DNA from: an uncultured Desulfobacter sp.
Lineage (GTDB): Bacteria; Desulfobacterota; Desulfobacteria; Desulfobacterales; Desulfobacteraceae
Direction: 5' to 3'
NCBI RefSeq assembly: GCF_963665355.1
Contig: NZ_OY762229.1
Span: 3,782,001-3,846,000 of the forward strand
Length of the DNA: 64,000 nt
Shown here piece by piece: positions 8,366 to 18,004 of this stretch (position 1 is the first letter of the stretch; each line of letters starts with the position of its first letter). The translations under genes were made by a program, and so were the position numbers. The notes below the pieces were generated by a model, which saw only the letters and a list, made by a program, of their open reading frames with translations, did no database searches and had not been told where the DNA came from.

Positions 8366-10084
8366 TTACCGTTCAACAATAATCCCCAAGGCCTCAAGCT
8401 GACTCAAAAACGCCTTCTTTTTCCCCGGCAGCACAACGATATGTACGTCGCCAGCCGGCAGGCACAATGAATTCAAGCGCTGATCTGATATTATCTGCTT
8501 TCTGGCCTGGGGATGGCATTCATACAGCGTTGCCGCCCCTTTATCCACGACGCCTGCGGCCATGTCCATCATTTCATCAAGAAGCTTGCTCACCATTTTG
8601 CCGGGATTGCCGGAGGTGATGCCATTTAAAAAGGCCTTGATATCTGCAATTTTTTCTCCGTTTTTAACGGCCATGGCAAGGGTTGATTCTGAAATCTGCC
8701 ATTGAGATGCCTCTTTTTGATCCGCAATTTTGTCCAGATACAAAAGCGTGTCGGCTGGGGGCATACCCGATCCTTCATATTGAATCAACGTATCAACAAT
8801 GCAAAATGATTCGCCATCCTTTGACCGATACTGTTCTGAAAGCCCCAGAACATACGCGCCAAGCCTGGTCAACCGGATATGCATCAACCCGTCATATACA
8901 CTTAGATACTCATATTCATCTGCACCCCAGGCTTTTCTGAAATCCGTTCGGGCATATTCCGGATTTTTGTAAGCCACATCTAAAATGCCCAGTGTTGCGC
9001 AATATTCAAAAAAATAGACCAGCATGTAGCGCAACTGCAACAAGGGCCAGGTATCGCAATAATCTAAACTGCCGTAATGGGGATCGAGAATGTAAAGCTT
9101 CCACGCATAATTGGTCATGTCAAAGTCCAGATTCCCGGAGAGCATATATCGCGCCAGTTCATCAACAGATACCCACTGCTCCTTTTTGAGATGCGACAAC
9201 ACATTGTTTATGGCAGGACGCCTGCGAACGGGAGACAACAGGGCACGCCCTTTGGCGGCTTTCTGCCCTTTGATGTGTTTTACCCTGGAAAATTCATCAA
9301 TAATCGTTGTTTTTTCCCACTTTTTCCAGATTGTTTTGATGCATTCAGCCAGGCCTTTTTTGGCCACAGCCGTTCCTTTTCTGGTCAGTTTAAGTGTGAT
9401 TCCGTCCAGCTCCGCAATGCCGCCGCCTTGAAGAAGCACCGGCCATGCAAACGCCTGGAAAGGTCCATAATCTTCATCTTCGTAAAAATCGCCGTCATAC
9501 AGTGCTGCGTTGATTTTTTTCATGACAGCTGCAGTTGGCCGGCCGCTTTTGCCGCTGACCTTTAATTGCCCGTCATTGAGCATGTCAATCATCATATTCA
9601 GGTTCATTGCAGCGGCAAGCTCTGTTTCACGGATGTTCAGGCCTTTCAGGTCTTCTTGGGAACTATATTGGATGGATTCGGTTTCGGGTTGATGAAGAAT
9701 GGTTTTTAATATTTCCTGCAGGTCCGTTGGAATCCCCCCCGTGATAAAAAAGAGAAATAATAGATGAAGATCTTTTCGATACGGATCATCTGAAGTGCTT
9801 GTGATGGGGTATGCACCATATTTTGCTGTGAATTGTTTGCTTCTGAATTCACCATTCCAGTTAAAAACAGCCTCTTTAAGTGCTGCGATACCTAATTGAT
9901 CCAATTTTTTGACAATCTCTTTGAGATTTCGAAATACCGTACTGTTAATATGGTCTACCAGCTCTGCTTTGCGGGTTGGCAGGTTTGTACTGATCTTGGA
10001 TCCCAGTGATTTTAATTGGGAAACAGTATAAGCACTGCTTAAGGCGGCTTTTAATGTTTCAAAATTCGAATGTTTTTGTGCCAT
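8366..10084 (-). CDS. SAP-like / XPB-Ssl2 N-terminal-domain protein (Helicase_C_3-like)
   Basis: A 572-residue protein without helicase motor motifs. Residues about 18-50 resemble a SAP DNA-binding motif (LPTRKAELVDHI). The C-terminal 150 residues resemble the XPB/Ssl2 N-terminal-like domain (PF13625), with PPADTLLYLDKIADQ, then ISESTLAMAVKNGEKIADI and a closing VVLPGKKKAFLSQLEALGI that matches the damage-recognition-like fold. The middle is helical and basic in places (VKHIKGQKAAKGR). It is divergent, across about 100 bp, from the giant SNF2 ATPase, which suggests co-regulation and joint action on DNA or nucleoprotein. This is inference. The ATG at 10084 is preceded only by a weak purine stretch. 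Confidence 0.6.
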   Translation of the reverse strand: MAQKHSNFETLKAALSSAYTVSQLKSLGSKISTNLPTRKAELVDHINSTVFRNLKEIVKKLDQLGIAALKEAVFNWNGEFRSKQFTAKYGAYPITSTSDDPYRKDLHLLFLFFITGGIPTDLQEILKTILHQPETESIQYSSQEDLKGLNIRETELAAAMNLNMMIDMLNDGQLKVSGKSGRPTAAVMKKINAALYDGDFYEDEDYGPFQAFAWPVLLQGGGIAELDGITLKLTRKGTAVAKKGLAECIKTIWKKWEKTTIIDEFSRVKHIKGQKAAKGRALLSPVRRRPAINNVLSHLKKEQWVSVDELARYMLSGNLDFDMTNYAWKLYILDPHYGSLDYCDTWPLLQLRYMLVYFFEYCATLGILDVAYKNPEYARTDFRKAWGADEYEYLSVYDGLMHIRLTRLGAYVLGLSEQYRSKDGESFCIVDTLIQYEGSGMPPADTLLYLDKIADQKEASQWQISESTLAMAVKNGEKIADIKAFLNGITSGNPGKMVSKLLDEMMDMAAGVVDKGAATLYECHPQARKQIISDQRLNSLCLPAGDVHIVVLPGKKKAFLSQLEALGIIVER

Positions 10085-10186
10085 CTTTTGATTTCTTTTT
10101 ATTGAAATTTTTTGATATAGAAGCCGTCATACCACAGTAAAAAAGAAAACAAAACCTAACATCCACATCGACTATGGTTATTTAAT

Positions 10187-13100
10187 ATGGAAGAGAATAA
10201 CAGCAAAAACCTGTACAAACAACTGCCTTGCGTGATGCAGCGGATTATTCAATTGCTTTGCATACAGATGCTGCCATTTAGACAAAAAGACATTTTAGCT
10301 TGCCTTGAAGCCATTGGTGAAAACCATGTGGCGGGTAACCCTCTGAATTCAAAAACGATTCGAGAAATAATCGATCAACTTGAAAAACAAGGGCTTGTTA
10401 TCAAAAGCCCCAAAGGTATTTTCTGTCCTGACTCCCTGTTGGGTGTGGTTCAAGACGTTGTGAATGAAGGCGGCTTTGATGCTCTGGCCCAGGCAGTTTT
10501 AAATGTAAGTCCGTTTCAGAAAAAACCGGTTTATTATGTTGGACAACCCGACGACGGCACCATTTATTTTAACAACCGGGCCGAATACTTAAGGGCTGTA
10601 CGAATTGCCGCCTTCAGTCATGAACGGCTGGCGGATATTGAGCTGGTGTACAAATCAGGCATGCAGATATTACCCATACATCAGTTACAGGACTCCGTGT
10701 TTTTAGAACTCTTTCATCGCCCCTTTTCCAAGGCGTTGTTTGATTCATTTCCCGTGTCCACCTGCATGAAAATTCTTTCTTGCATCATCAGGGATGCTAT
10801 ACAGATATTGGCCCCGGTGGAAGATGCGTTAGCATATTACATTTCCCGGATAGACGAAGAAAATCTGACGCAAAAACATGAATTTCTGCTCACGGCACTG
10901 CTGCTGTGTGGAAAAACAGAAATTCTTCAAAAAATTTTGCAAAATAATAACAAATCATCATCCAGTCCAATTCCAGCGCATCTGATTCCATCTCATAATG
11001 CCTGCTTACAGATGATTAAAGGGCAGTATGCCCAGGCCCTGGAACTATTTAAGCAGGCACTGGTCCTGAAAAAAAGCAACACCCGTAAAAGAAATGTTTT
11101 TCTGGATGGCTATCCCGGCCTTTTTTTTATACTGGCCCTTGCAGCAAGTGACCATGAAGACAACCATCATGCCGCACTAACCTATATCGACATTTCGAAA
11201 AAAATAAAACATACGCATCGGTTTGCCATTGAAGGCATGCAGACGGTTTTTCATGAAAAAATCGGCCTGCCGGCTATTGATGCGCCTGACTATTTACCTT
11301 TAGATCTTGTCACACCCCCCATGGATTATTTTTTGGATTTTCTGGTTTTAAGCTGGACAAATGCCGCAGCTGCAAAAAAACATATTAAGCAGCTGAAGGC
11401 GATTGCGGATAAAGCATCTGATTCATCATATGTTTGGTTAGCTGCTGAAGCAAGCGCGTTACTTTCCAACCTGGGCGTTAAATCCCAAGCTTTAAAAGAA
11501 CGTGCCGACACCTGCCATCAGGCCATGGGCACCCAAACGCTGACCACCCTTATCCAACCGGTCCCAAAATGGGAAAAGGACCTGAAAAGCCTTTTAAATA
11601 TCGGAAAACTGCTTGATGGAAGCCGGAAAGAAGCCGCAAGTGACGGGAGTCTGTATGACGAACGGATGATCTGGCTTTTGTCATACAGTGAAAAATACAG
11701 CTCGTGTCACATTACCCCCCGTGTTCAAAAACTGGCCAAAAACGGCATGTGGACCAAGGGACGTCCAGTGGCGTTGAAAAATTTATATGATAATCATAAA
11801 TCCATGAAACATCTCACCGAGCAGGATCATAAAATCTGTGACGCCATTGATACTGAAACTTACTATACAGGATACCGGCGAGGGTATGCGGAAACCTATT
11901 ATGACTTTGATGAGGAAAAGGCATTACCTGCGTTGATCGGGCATCCGCTTTTATTTTTTGAAGATGATATCGGCACACCGGTGGAAATCGTAGAGGGCGA
12001 CCCGGAACTGCGCGTACGTGTTGAAAATGGAAAAATCAGTGTGGCAATGCATCCCACCCCCCGGAATGAAGATGCAAAAATTCAGATTACCAGAGAAACC
12101 CCTACCCGTTTAAAACTGATCCGGTTTTCACACAACCATCTGCAAATTTTCCAGGCCCTGGGAAAAAAGGGAATGAAACTGCCGGCCAAAGCCAAAGATA
12201 TGGTCAGCAAGGCCATGGAGTCCCTGACATCCATGATTCCGGTAATTTCCGATCTTGAAGTGGCCGGTGGTGCACCGGGAAAAGAGATCAAAGCGGATTT
12301 AACCCCCCATGTCCATGTCACTTCACATCTGCAGGGGATCAGTGTGACGGTACTCATACAACCGATCAAAGGGTATGAGGCTTATTTTCAACCAGGCCGG
12401 GGCGGACGGCATGTGTTGGCACAAATAAACGGCACCCGGGTTCAAGCGACACGAAATAAAGCCAAGGAACTGGAAAGGGTGGAGCAAATTCTTGACGCAT
12501 GTCCCACCTTGGGTTCCTTTGAAGCTGTGGATGGACAATGGCAGATCGAAGACCCCGAAGACGCGCTGGAAACGCTTTTTGAATTGAAAAATTGCGAACA
12601 GGATGTGATCCTGAAATGGCCCCAGGGTGAAAAACTAAAGATTTACGCCCAGACCGATTTTAATCATTTTCAATTGTCAATCAGCAAAGAAAAGGATTGG
12701 TTTAAAGCCAGCGGCCAACTGTCAATTGACCCGAAATTATCACTTGATCTCAAACAGCTGATGACCATGCTTGACAAGCCGGTGGGCCGATTTATCCCCT
12801 TGGACGATACGACCTTTATTGCCATCACCCGCTCGCTGAAAGAGCGGCTTGAAGAGCTGAAATCCTACTCAACACCCCATAAAAACGGCGTGCGCTTCTC
12901 GCCTTTTGCCGCTCTGGCCGTGGAGGAACTGGCAGATGCACTGGGCTCGGTGGAAAGTGATCTGGCCTGGAAAAATCATGTAAAAAAGCTGACGCAAATA
13001 GTTACCCCCCAAGTGCCCTCTACATTGCAGGCTCGTTTAAGGGATTACCAGGTCGCAGGATTCAACTGGTTGTTCCAATTAGCCCATTGGCAGGTCGGGG

Positions 13101-14404
13101 CATGCCTGGCCGATGATATGGGCCTTGGGAAAACGGTTCAAGCACTGGCCGCCGTGCTGCTTAGCGCCGGGGACGGGCCGTCCCTTGTGGTGGCACCCCT
13201 GTCGGTTGTTTCCAACTGGGTGGCGGAGTGCCGCAAATTTGCGCCCACATTGAACCCCATTGTTTTCGGTAGCGGTGACCGCCAGGAAACCATTGATTCC
13301 CTGGGGCCCTTTGATCTGATTATCAGCACCTACGGCCTTTTACAAATTGAGGCAGATAAGCTGTCGAAACAACAGTGGCAGACCGTTATCCTGGATGAGG
13401 CCCAGGCCATAAAAAATATGCAGACCAAGCGCTCCAAGGCAGCCATGAACCTAAACGCCAAATTCAGGATCATCACCACCGGCACACCCATTGAAAACCA
13501 TCTGGGGGAATTGTGGAACCTGTTTCATTTTCTGAACCCGGGGCTGCTTGGCAACTGGTCCCGGTTTAAGAATACCTTTGCCATACCCATTGAGCGGGAT
13601 AAGGATAAAATGGCGTCCCGGCGGCTTCAAAAATTGATCAAACCTTTTATCATGCGCAGGATGAAATCGGACGTTCTGAAAGACCTTCCGGAAAAAACGG
13701 AAATAAATCTTGAAGTGATCATGAATGAACAAGAGGCCTCGCTTTACGAAGCCAGGCGGCAGCTGGCTGTTGAAGCCATAGAAAACAGTGACGGCACAAC
13801 GGGGCAGATCCACTTGAAAATTTTATCAGAGTTGACAAAGCTGAGGCAGCTGTGTTGCAATCCTTCCCTGATTCTGCCGGACACGGATATTGAAAGTTCA
13901 AAATTGAAACTGTTTGGCAACTTGGTGCATGAATTGCTGGAGAACAACCATAAAGTGCTTGTGTTCAGCCAGTTCGTAACGCATCTGTCCATTTTAAGAT
14001 CCTACCTGGATAAAGAAAAAATCACGTATCAGTATCTGGACGGCGCCACATCAAAAACAAAGCGCGAACAACGCATCAATGCGTTTCAAAGGGGAGAGAG
14101 TGACCTGTTTCTTATCAGTCTTAAGGCCGGGGGCCTTGGATTGAACCTTACGGCAGCAGACTATGTCATCCACATGGATCCCTGGTGGAATCCGGCAGTG
14201 GAAGATCAGGCCTCGGACAGGGCCCACCGTATCGGGCAGGTACGTCCGGTAACCGTATACCGGCTGATTATGAAGGACACCATTGAAGACCGGATTGTGA
14301 ATCTTCACAAAGAAAAACGCCAACTGGCCGAAAGCCTGCTTGCCGGCAGCGACGCTTCTGCAAAAATATCGGCCCAGGAACTGTTGTCACTGTTACACAG
14401 TTGA
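10187..14404 (+). CDS. SNF2/Swi2-family ATPase, 1405 aa
   Basis: A large ATP-dependent DNA translocase. Residues about 1-900 form a long N-terminal region of unknown fold: a winged-helix-like start (LKQ...DQLEKQGLVIKSPKG) followed by helical-repeat-like sequence. The motor follows: Walker A DDMGLGKT near 974, DEAQ box (VILDEAQAIKN) near 1067, motif III TGTPIENHLGELWNLF, and the C-terminal lobe with SDRAHRIGQ and TIEDRI near 1370-1385. All SNF2 motifs look intact, so the ATPase should be active. Bacterial SNF2 proteins act in transcription recycling (RapA), repair or phage defence (such as DISARM). No nuclease or methylase is adjacent here, so the role is open. The divergent XPB-N-like gene is the only obvious partner. 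Confidence 0.85.
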   Translation: MEENNSKNLYKQLPCVMQRIIQLLCIQMLPFRQKDILACLEAIGENHVAGNPLNSKTIREIIDQLEKQGLVIKSPKGIFCPDSLLGVVQDVVNEGGFDALAQAVLNVSPFQKKPVYYVGQPDDGTIYFNNRAEYLRAVRIAAFSHERLADIELVYKSGMQILPIHQLQDSVFLELFHRPFSKALFDSFPVSTCMKILSCIIRDAIQILAPVEDALAYYISRIDEENLTQKHEFLLTALLLCGKTEILQKILQNNNKSSSSPIPAHLIPSHNACLQMIKGQYAQALELFKQALVLKKSNTRKRNVFLDGYPGLFFILALAASDHEDNHHAALTYIDISKKIKHTHRFAIEGMQTVFHEKIGLPAIDAPDYLPLDLVTPPMDYFLDFLVLSWTNAAAAKKHIKQLKAIADKASDSSYVWLAAEASALLSNLGVKSQALKERADTCHQAMGTQTLTTLIQPVPKWEKDLKSLLNIGKLLDGSRKEAASDGSLYDERMIWLLSYSEKYSSCHITPRVQKLAKNGMWTKGRPVALKNLYDNHKSMKHLTEQDHKICDAIDTETYYTGYRRGYAETYYDFDEEKALPALIGHPLLFFEDDIGTPVEIVEGDPELRVRVENGKISVAMHPTPRNEDAKIQITRETPTRLKLIRFSHNHLQIFQALGKKGMKLPAKAKDMVSKAMESLTSMIPVISDLEVAGGAPGKEIKADLTPHVHVTSHLQGISVTVLIQPIKGYEAYFQPGRGGRHVLAQINGTRVQATRNKAKELERVEQILDACPTLGSFEAVDGQWQIEDPEDALETLFELKNCEQDVILKWPQGEKLKIYAQTDFNHFQLSISKEKDWFKASGQLSIDPKLSLDLKQLMTMLDKPVGRFIPLDDTTFIAITRSLKERLEELKSYSTPHKNGVRFSPFAALAVEELADALGSVESDLAWKNHVKKLTQIVTPQVPSTLQARLRDYQVAGFNWLFQLAHWQVGACLADDMGLGKTVQALAAVLLSAGDGPSLVVAPLSVVSNWVAECRKFAPTLNPIVFGSGDRQETIDSLGPFDLIISTYGLLQIEADKLSKQQWQTVILDEAQAIKNMQTKRSKAAMNLNAKFRIITTGTPIENHLGELWNLFHFLNPGLLGNWSRFKNTFAIPIERDKDKMASRRLQKLIKPFIMRRMKSDVLKDLPEKTEINLEVIMNEQEASLYEARRQLAVEAIENSDGTTGQIHLKILSELTKLRQLCCNPSLILPDTDIESSKLKLFGNLVHELLENNHKVLVFSQFVTHLSILRSYLDKEKITYQYLDGATSKTKREQRINAFQRGESDLFLISLKAGGLGLNLTAADYVIHMDPWWNPAVEDQASDRAHRIGQVRPVTVYRLIMKDTIEDRIVNLHKEKRQLAESLLAGSDASAKISAQELLSLLHS

Positions 14405-14482
14405 CAACCATTGAACTTGTCCTATCGTGCATTCCTCATTTATTACATCGAATTGTATATTATTTAATAATTGCGGGCAGGT

Positions 14483-14535
14483 AACAGCCATGGGTCGGCC
14501 AGGCATATCAATGCCCAGGCTCAACCCACAGCAGA
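14483..14535 (-). repeat. Interspersed hairpin repeat, copy A
   Basis: One of four related intergenic elements in the window. It contains a nested inverted repeat: TGGGT (14491-14495) pairs with ACCCA (14524-14528), enclosing GGCAT/ATGCC around an ATCA loop. It matches the copies at 34.6 and 57.4-57.6 kb through the 'aacagccatgg' edge, the hairpin and the 'acccaca' edge. It lies in the 162-bp gap between the convergent SNF2 and transglutaminase genes, which holds no other feature. Confidence 0.7.
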
Positions 14536-14566
14536 AGATGAATGATGTCAGACGTCCTGGTTCCAA

Positions 14567-17500
14567 TCAGGGCCGGGTTCTTAAGTCCAGAGTATGTGGA
14601 AATCTTGGATTTAAGGGTTCATGGGGTATCTGTCCCATGGGACCGGGGGTGTGGCCGATGTCCCTGAACCGGGAAATTCGCCGGCCTTCGGCCTCCAGGG
14701 AGTTTATTGGAAAGGTGTCGTAATTTCGGCCCCCTGGATGGGATGCATGGTAGGTGCAGCCGCCCACGGATCTCAGACTCCAGGTGTCTACCAGATCAAA
14801 GATCAGCGGGGTATGCACGCCAATGGTAGGATGCAGGCAGGACGGGGGCTGCCAGGCGCGGTACCGGATTCCGGCAACAAACTGGGCATTGACGTCCGTG
14901 GGATGCAAAGGAACCGGACGCCCATTGCAAAGCACCTGGTAACGGTTGTCTGTCATGCCGCTTACCTTGATCTGGATACGCTCCAAAGAGGAGTCCACAT
15001 ACCTGGCTGTGCCACCGCCACCGGGTTCTTCTCCCAGGACATGCCAGGGTTCAATGGCTGTGCGCAGCTCCATTTCCACACCCGCATGGCAGACTTTTCC
15101 GATAAACGGGAACCTGAATTCAAAGTGGGGGTGAAAACATGCGGGCGTCAGGTCGTAGCCGTCCCGGCGCAGAATATCCAGTACATCACAGAAATCCTGC
15201 CACACATAAAAGGGCAGCATGAATTTATCGTGCAGGGCTGTGCCCCACCGTACCAGCTTCTCCCGGTAAGGCGTTTTCCAGAATTTGAGTAGAAATATAC
15301 GCAGCAAAAGCTGCTGGGCAAGGCTCATCCTGGCATGGGGCGGCATCTCAAAGGAGCGGAACTCCAATAGCCCAAGCCGCCCGGAGGAGGAGTCCGGGGA
15401 GTACAATTTGTCAATGCAGAACTCGGCCCGGTGGGTATTGCCGGTAAGGTCCGTGAGCAAGTGGCGGAACAGCCGGTCCACCAGCCAGGGCGGACATGGC
15501 AGCCCTTTGTCTGACCCGGGCAGGAAATAGGATTGATAGGATTCCTTTTGGTTATCCAGCTCGGCAAAGGCAATGTCCAGTTCGTCCAGGGTGTCGTGGC
15601 GGGCCTCATCAATTCTGGGAGACTGGCTGGTGGGTCCGATGAACAACCCTGAAAACAGAAACGACAGGGAGGGGTGGTTGTTCCAGAACGCTAAAAAACT
15701 GCGCAGCAGATCCGGACGGGCAAGCCATGGACTCTGTCCGGGACTGGGGCCGCCCATGACGATGTGGTTGCCGCCGCCCGTGCCGGAATGCCGGCCGTCC
15801 AGCATGAATTTTTCCGTGCCAAGTACGGACTGTCTTGCTTCTTCGTATAGGTCACAGGTAACCTCCACCATTTGCCTCCAGGAGGTGGCCGGGTGGATGT
15901 TCACTTCAATAACCCCCGGATCCGGTGTGACATTGAGAACATTGATCCGGTGGTCAAAGGGCGGGGTGTAGCCTTCAATGATAACTGGAAATCCTGTGGT
16001 GGACGCGGCCTGTTCCACTGCCGCAATGAGCTCGAAATAATCAGACGCACTGGCCATGGGGGGCATGAACACGTAGAGCCGTCCATCCCTGGGCTGGATA
16101 CAAAGTGCCGTCCGGATAACCGGTTCGCTGCCGCTGGTGTAATAAACCTTCTGGGAGGCGGGTCCAAGCGTTTGAGATACGATGTCATCCCGGGTTTCTG
16201 TTTCAGGCAGTCCCGGAATATTTAACTGACCATCCTTTTCCTTTTCTGTCCGGCGCAACAGCTCCTTGTCCGATTCGGTTGTCAGAGGATCCGGAAACGG
16301 GCCGTGGATTCCCATGGGGTCTTCTTCCACGATGTGGGGATACTGCCTGGGGGCTACCCAGGGAAGGCTGTCCAGGGGCAGACGAAGTCCCATGGGCGAA
16401 TCTCCGGGGACCAGGAATAAATTATTTGAACGCAGTTGCCAGGTACAGCTCTTCCAGGACCCTTTTTTTATGGGCAGAACAAATCCGGTTACCGCACCGA
16501 TTCCCTGTTCAAATACCCGGGCCATGCGGGCGCGCTCCTCGGGATCTTTCAGGCGGGAGTCTTCGGGGGTCACGTTCATCGGCAGGCGCTGTTCTTTGAG
16601 CAGCCAGTGAAACACATCTTCATAGGCAGGAATGATATACTTTTCATCCACACCCAGCACCTGGGTAATGGTCTGCATCAAGACCTGGGCATGGGTCGCG
16701 CCGAATTTGTAATCTTTGGTGTCATCGGCCAAAAGAGACGGATCCTTCCACAGGGGTTTGCCGTCCTTTCGCCAGTAACATCCCAGGGCCCAGCGGGGCA
16801 GGGATTCTCCCGGATACCACTTGCCCTGTCCGATGTGAAGAAGGCTGCCGGGGGCCCATTTGATCCGTAGACGCTGGAGTAGCTCCATGGCCTTGATTCT
16901 TTTTGTGGGGCCTACTGCCGCAGTATTCCATTCATCTGCGTCCATGTCCGTGGCAGACACGAAGGTGGGCTCTCCGCCCATGGTCAGGGTGATGTTTTCC
17001 TTTTTAATCTCGTCATCCACCCGGAATCCAAGATCATGGATCTTCGTCCATATCTCTTCGGGATAGGGTTTGGTGGAACGGGGATCTTCGTGAATGCGCG
17101 TAACGCGCATGGTGTGGCAAAAATCAACCTCGCATGCTTCAAGCCCCCCTGTGACGGGCGCTGCACTCTTGGGAAACGGCGTGCAGGCAAGGGGGATATG
17201 GCCTTCCCCGGCCAAAAGGCCCGAGGTCGGGTCCAGTCCCACCCAGCCGGCACCGGGCAGATACACCTCCACCCAGGCGTGCAGATCAGTGAAATCCTGT
17301 TCCGGTCCGGAAGGCCCATCAAGGGATTTGACATCGGCGGTGAGCTGAATCAGGTATCCTGAAACAAACCGCGCAGCCAGGCCCAGGTGGCGTAAAATAT
17401 TGACCAGCAGCCAGGCCGAATCCCTGCAGGAGCCGGACAGTTTGGTCAGCGTTTCTTCACAGGTCTGGACATTGGGCTCCATGCGGATGTTGTAACGGAT

Positions 17501-17965
17501 GGCCTTTTGCAGATCTTGGTTCACGCGAACCAGAAAATCAATCGTGTTCTCCTTTTTGCGGCTGATGCGGGAGAGATAGTCCGTAAATTTGCTGTCCGTG
17601 CAGGTTTTCTGTAAAAAAGGCCCCAGATCTGTTTTGACTTCCGATGAATATTTAAATGGATACTCCCGGGCATATTCCTCCAGAAAAAAATCAAAGGGAT
17701 TTATGGTGACCATTTCGGCCACAAGATCCACTGTAATTGAAAAGTGATCTGTTTTTTCAGTAAAATTGAGCCGTGCAAGATAGTTTGAAAACGGATCCTG
17801 CTGCCAGTTGATAAAATGGTTGTCCGGGGAAATGCTCTGGCTGTAGCTTAAAATGGGGGTCCGGCAGTGGGGCGCGGGCCGCAGCCGGATCACCTGGGGG
17901 CCTAACTGGATTCTGCGGTCATATTTATATTCGGTCCTGTGATACAGGGCCACTTGGATTGCCAT
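14567..17965 (-). CDS. Transglutaminase fused to a DUF2126 putative amidoligase
   Basis: A 1132-residue two-part protein. Residues 1-310 are a transglutaminase/protease-like domain with an apparent catalytic triad: Cys in SGSCRDSAW (about 180), His in DLHAWVEVY (about 227) and Asp in LDPTSG (about 241). The remainder, from about 330, matches DUF2126 (Pfam name: putative amidoligase enzyme), with TMGGEPTF at its start, SGTGGGNHIVMGG in the core and FRSFEMPPHARM near the end. No signal peptide is seen. It is the last gene of a leftward operon after ATP-grasp and Alpha-E genes (39-bp gap). Comparative-genomic work on amidoligases predicted that such sets make or process peptide-like amide bonds. 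The substrate is unknown. Confidence 0.85.
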   Translation of the reverse strand: MAIQVALYHRTEYKYDRRIQLGPQVIRLRPAPHCRTPILSYSQSISPDNHFINWQQDPFSNYLARLNFTEKTDHFSITVDLVAEMVTINPFDFFLEEYAREYPFKYSSEVKTDLGPFLQKTCTDSKFTDYLSRISRKKENTIDFLVRVNQDLQKAIRYNIRMEPNVQTCEETLTKLSGSCRDSAWLLVNILRHLGLAARFVSGYLIQLTADVKSLDGPSGPEQDFTDLHAWVEVYLPGAGWVGLDPTSGLLAGEGHIPLACTPFPKSAAPVTGGLEACEVDFCHTMRVTRIHEDPRSTKPYPEEIWTKIHDLGFRVDDEIKKENITLTMGGEPTFVSATDMDADEWNTAAVGPTKRIKAMELLQRLRIKWAPGSLLHIGQGKWYPGESLPRWALGCYWRKDGKPLWKDPSLLADDTKDYKFGATHAQVLMQTITQVLGVDEKYIIPAYEDVFHWLLKEQRLPMNVTPEDSRLKDPEERARMARVFEQGIGAVTGFVLPIKKGSWKSCTWQLRSNNLFLVPGDSPMGLRLPLDSLPWVAPRQYPHIVEEDPMGIHGPFPDPLTTESDKELLRRTEKEKDGQLNIPGLPETETRDDIVSQTLGPASQKVYYTSGSEPVIRTALCIQPRDGRLYVFMPPMASASDYFELIAAVEQAASTTGFPVIIEGYTPPFDHRINVLNVTPDPGVIEVNIHPATSWRQMVEVTCDLYEEARQSVLGTEKFMLDGRHSGTGGGNHIVMGGPSPGQSPWLARPDLLRSFLAFWNNHPSLSFLFSGLFIGPTSQSPRIDEARHDTLDELDIAFAELDNQKESYQSYFLPGSDKGLPCPPWLVDRLFRHLLTDLTGNTHRAEFCIDKLYSPDSSSGRLGLLEFRSFEMPPHARMSLAQQLLLRIFLLKFWKTPYREKLVRWGTALHDKFMLPFYVWQDFCDVLDILRRDGYDLTPACFHPHFEFRFPFIGKVCHAGVEMELRTAIEPWHVLGEEPGGGGTARYVDSSLERIQIKVSGMTDNRYQVLCNGRPVPLHPTDVNAQFVAGIRYRAWQPPSCLHPTIGVHTPLIFDLVDTWSLRSVGGCTYHASHPGGRNYDTFPINSLEAEGRRISRFRDIGHTPGPMGQIPHEPLNPRFPHTLDLRTRP

Positions 17966-18004
17966 GGATGTTCTGCTCCTTGGGGAGTATGTACGGGTTA
18001 AAAT

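Noticed and set aside
14621-15292. Open 223-codon frame antisense to the transglutaminase-DUF2126 gene
   Set aside because: It lies fully inside a well-supported gene on the other strand, has a shadow-like composition and no ribosome binding site.
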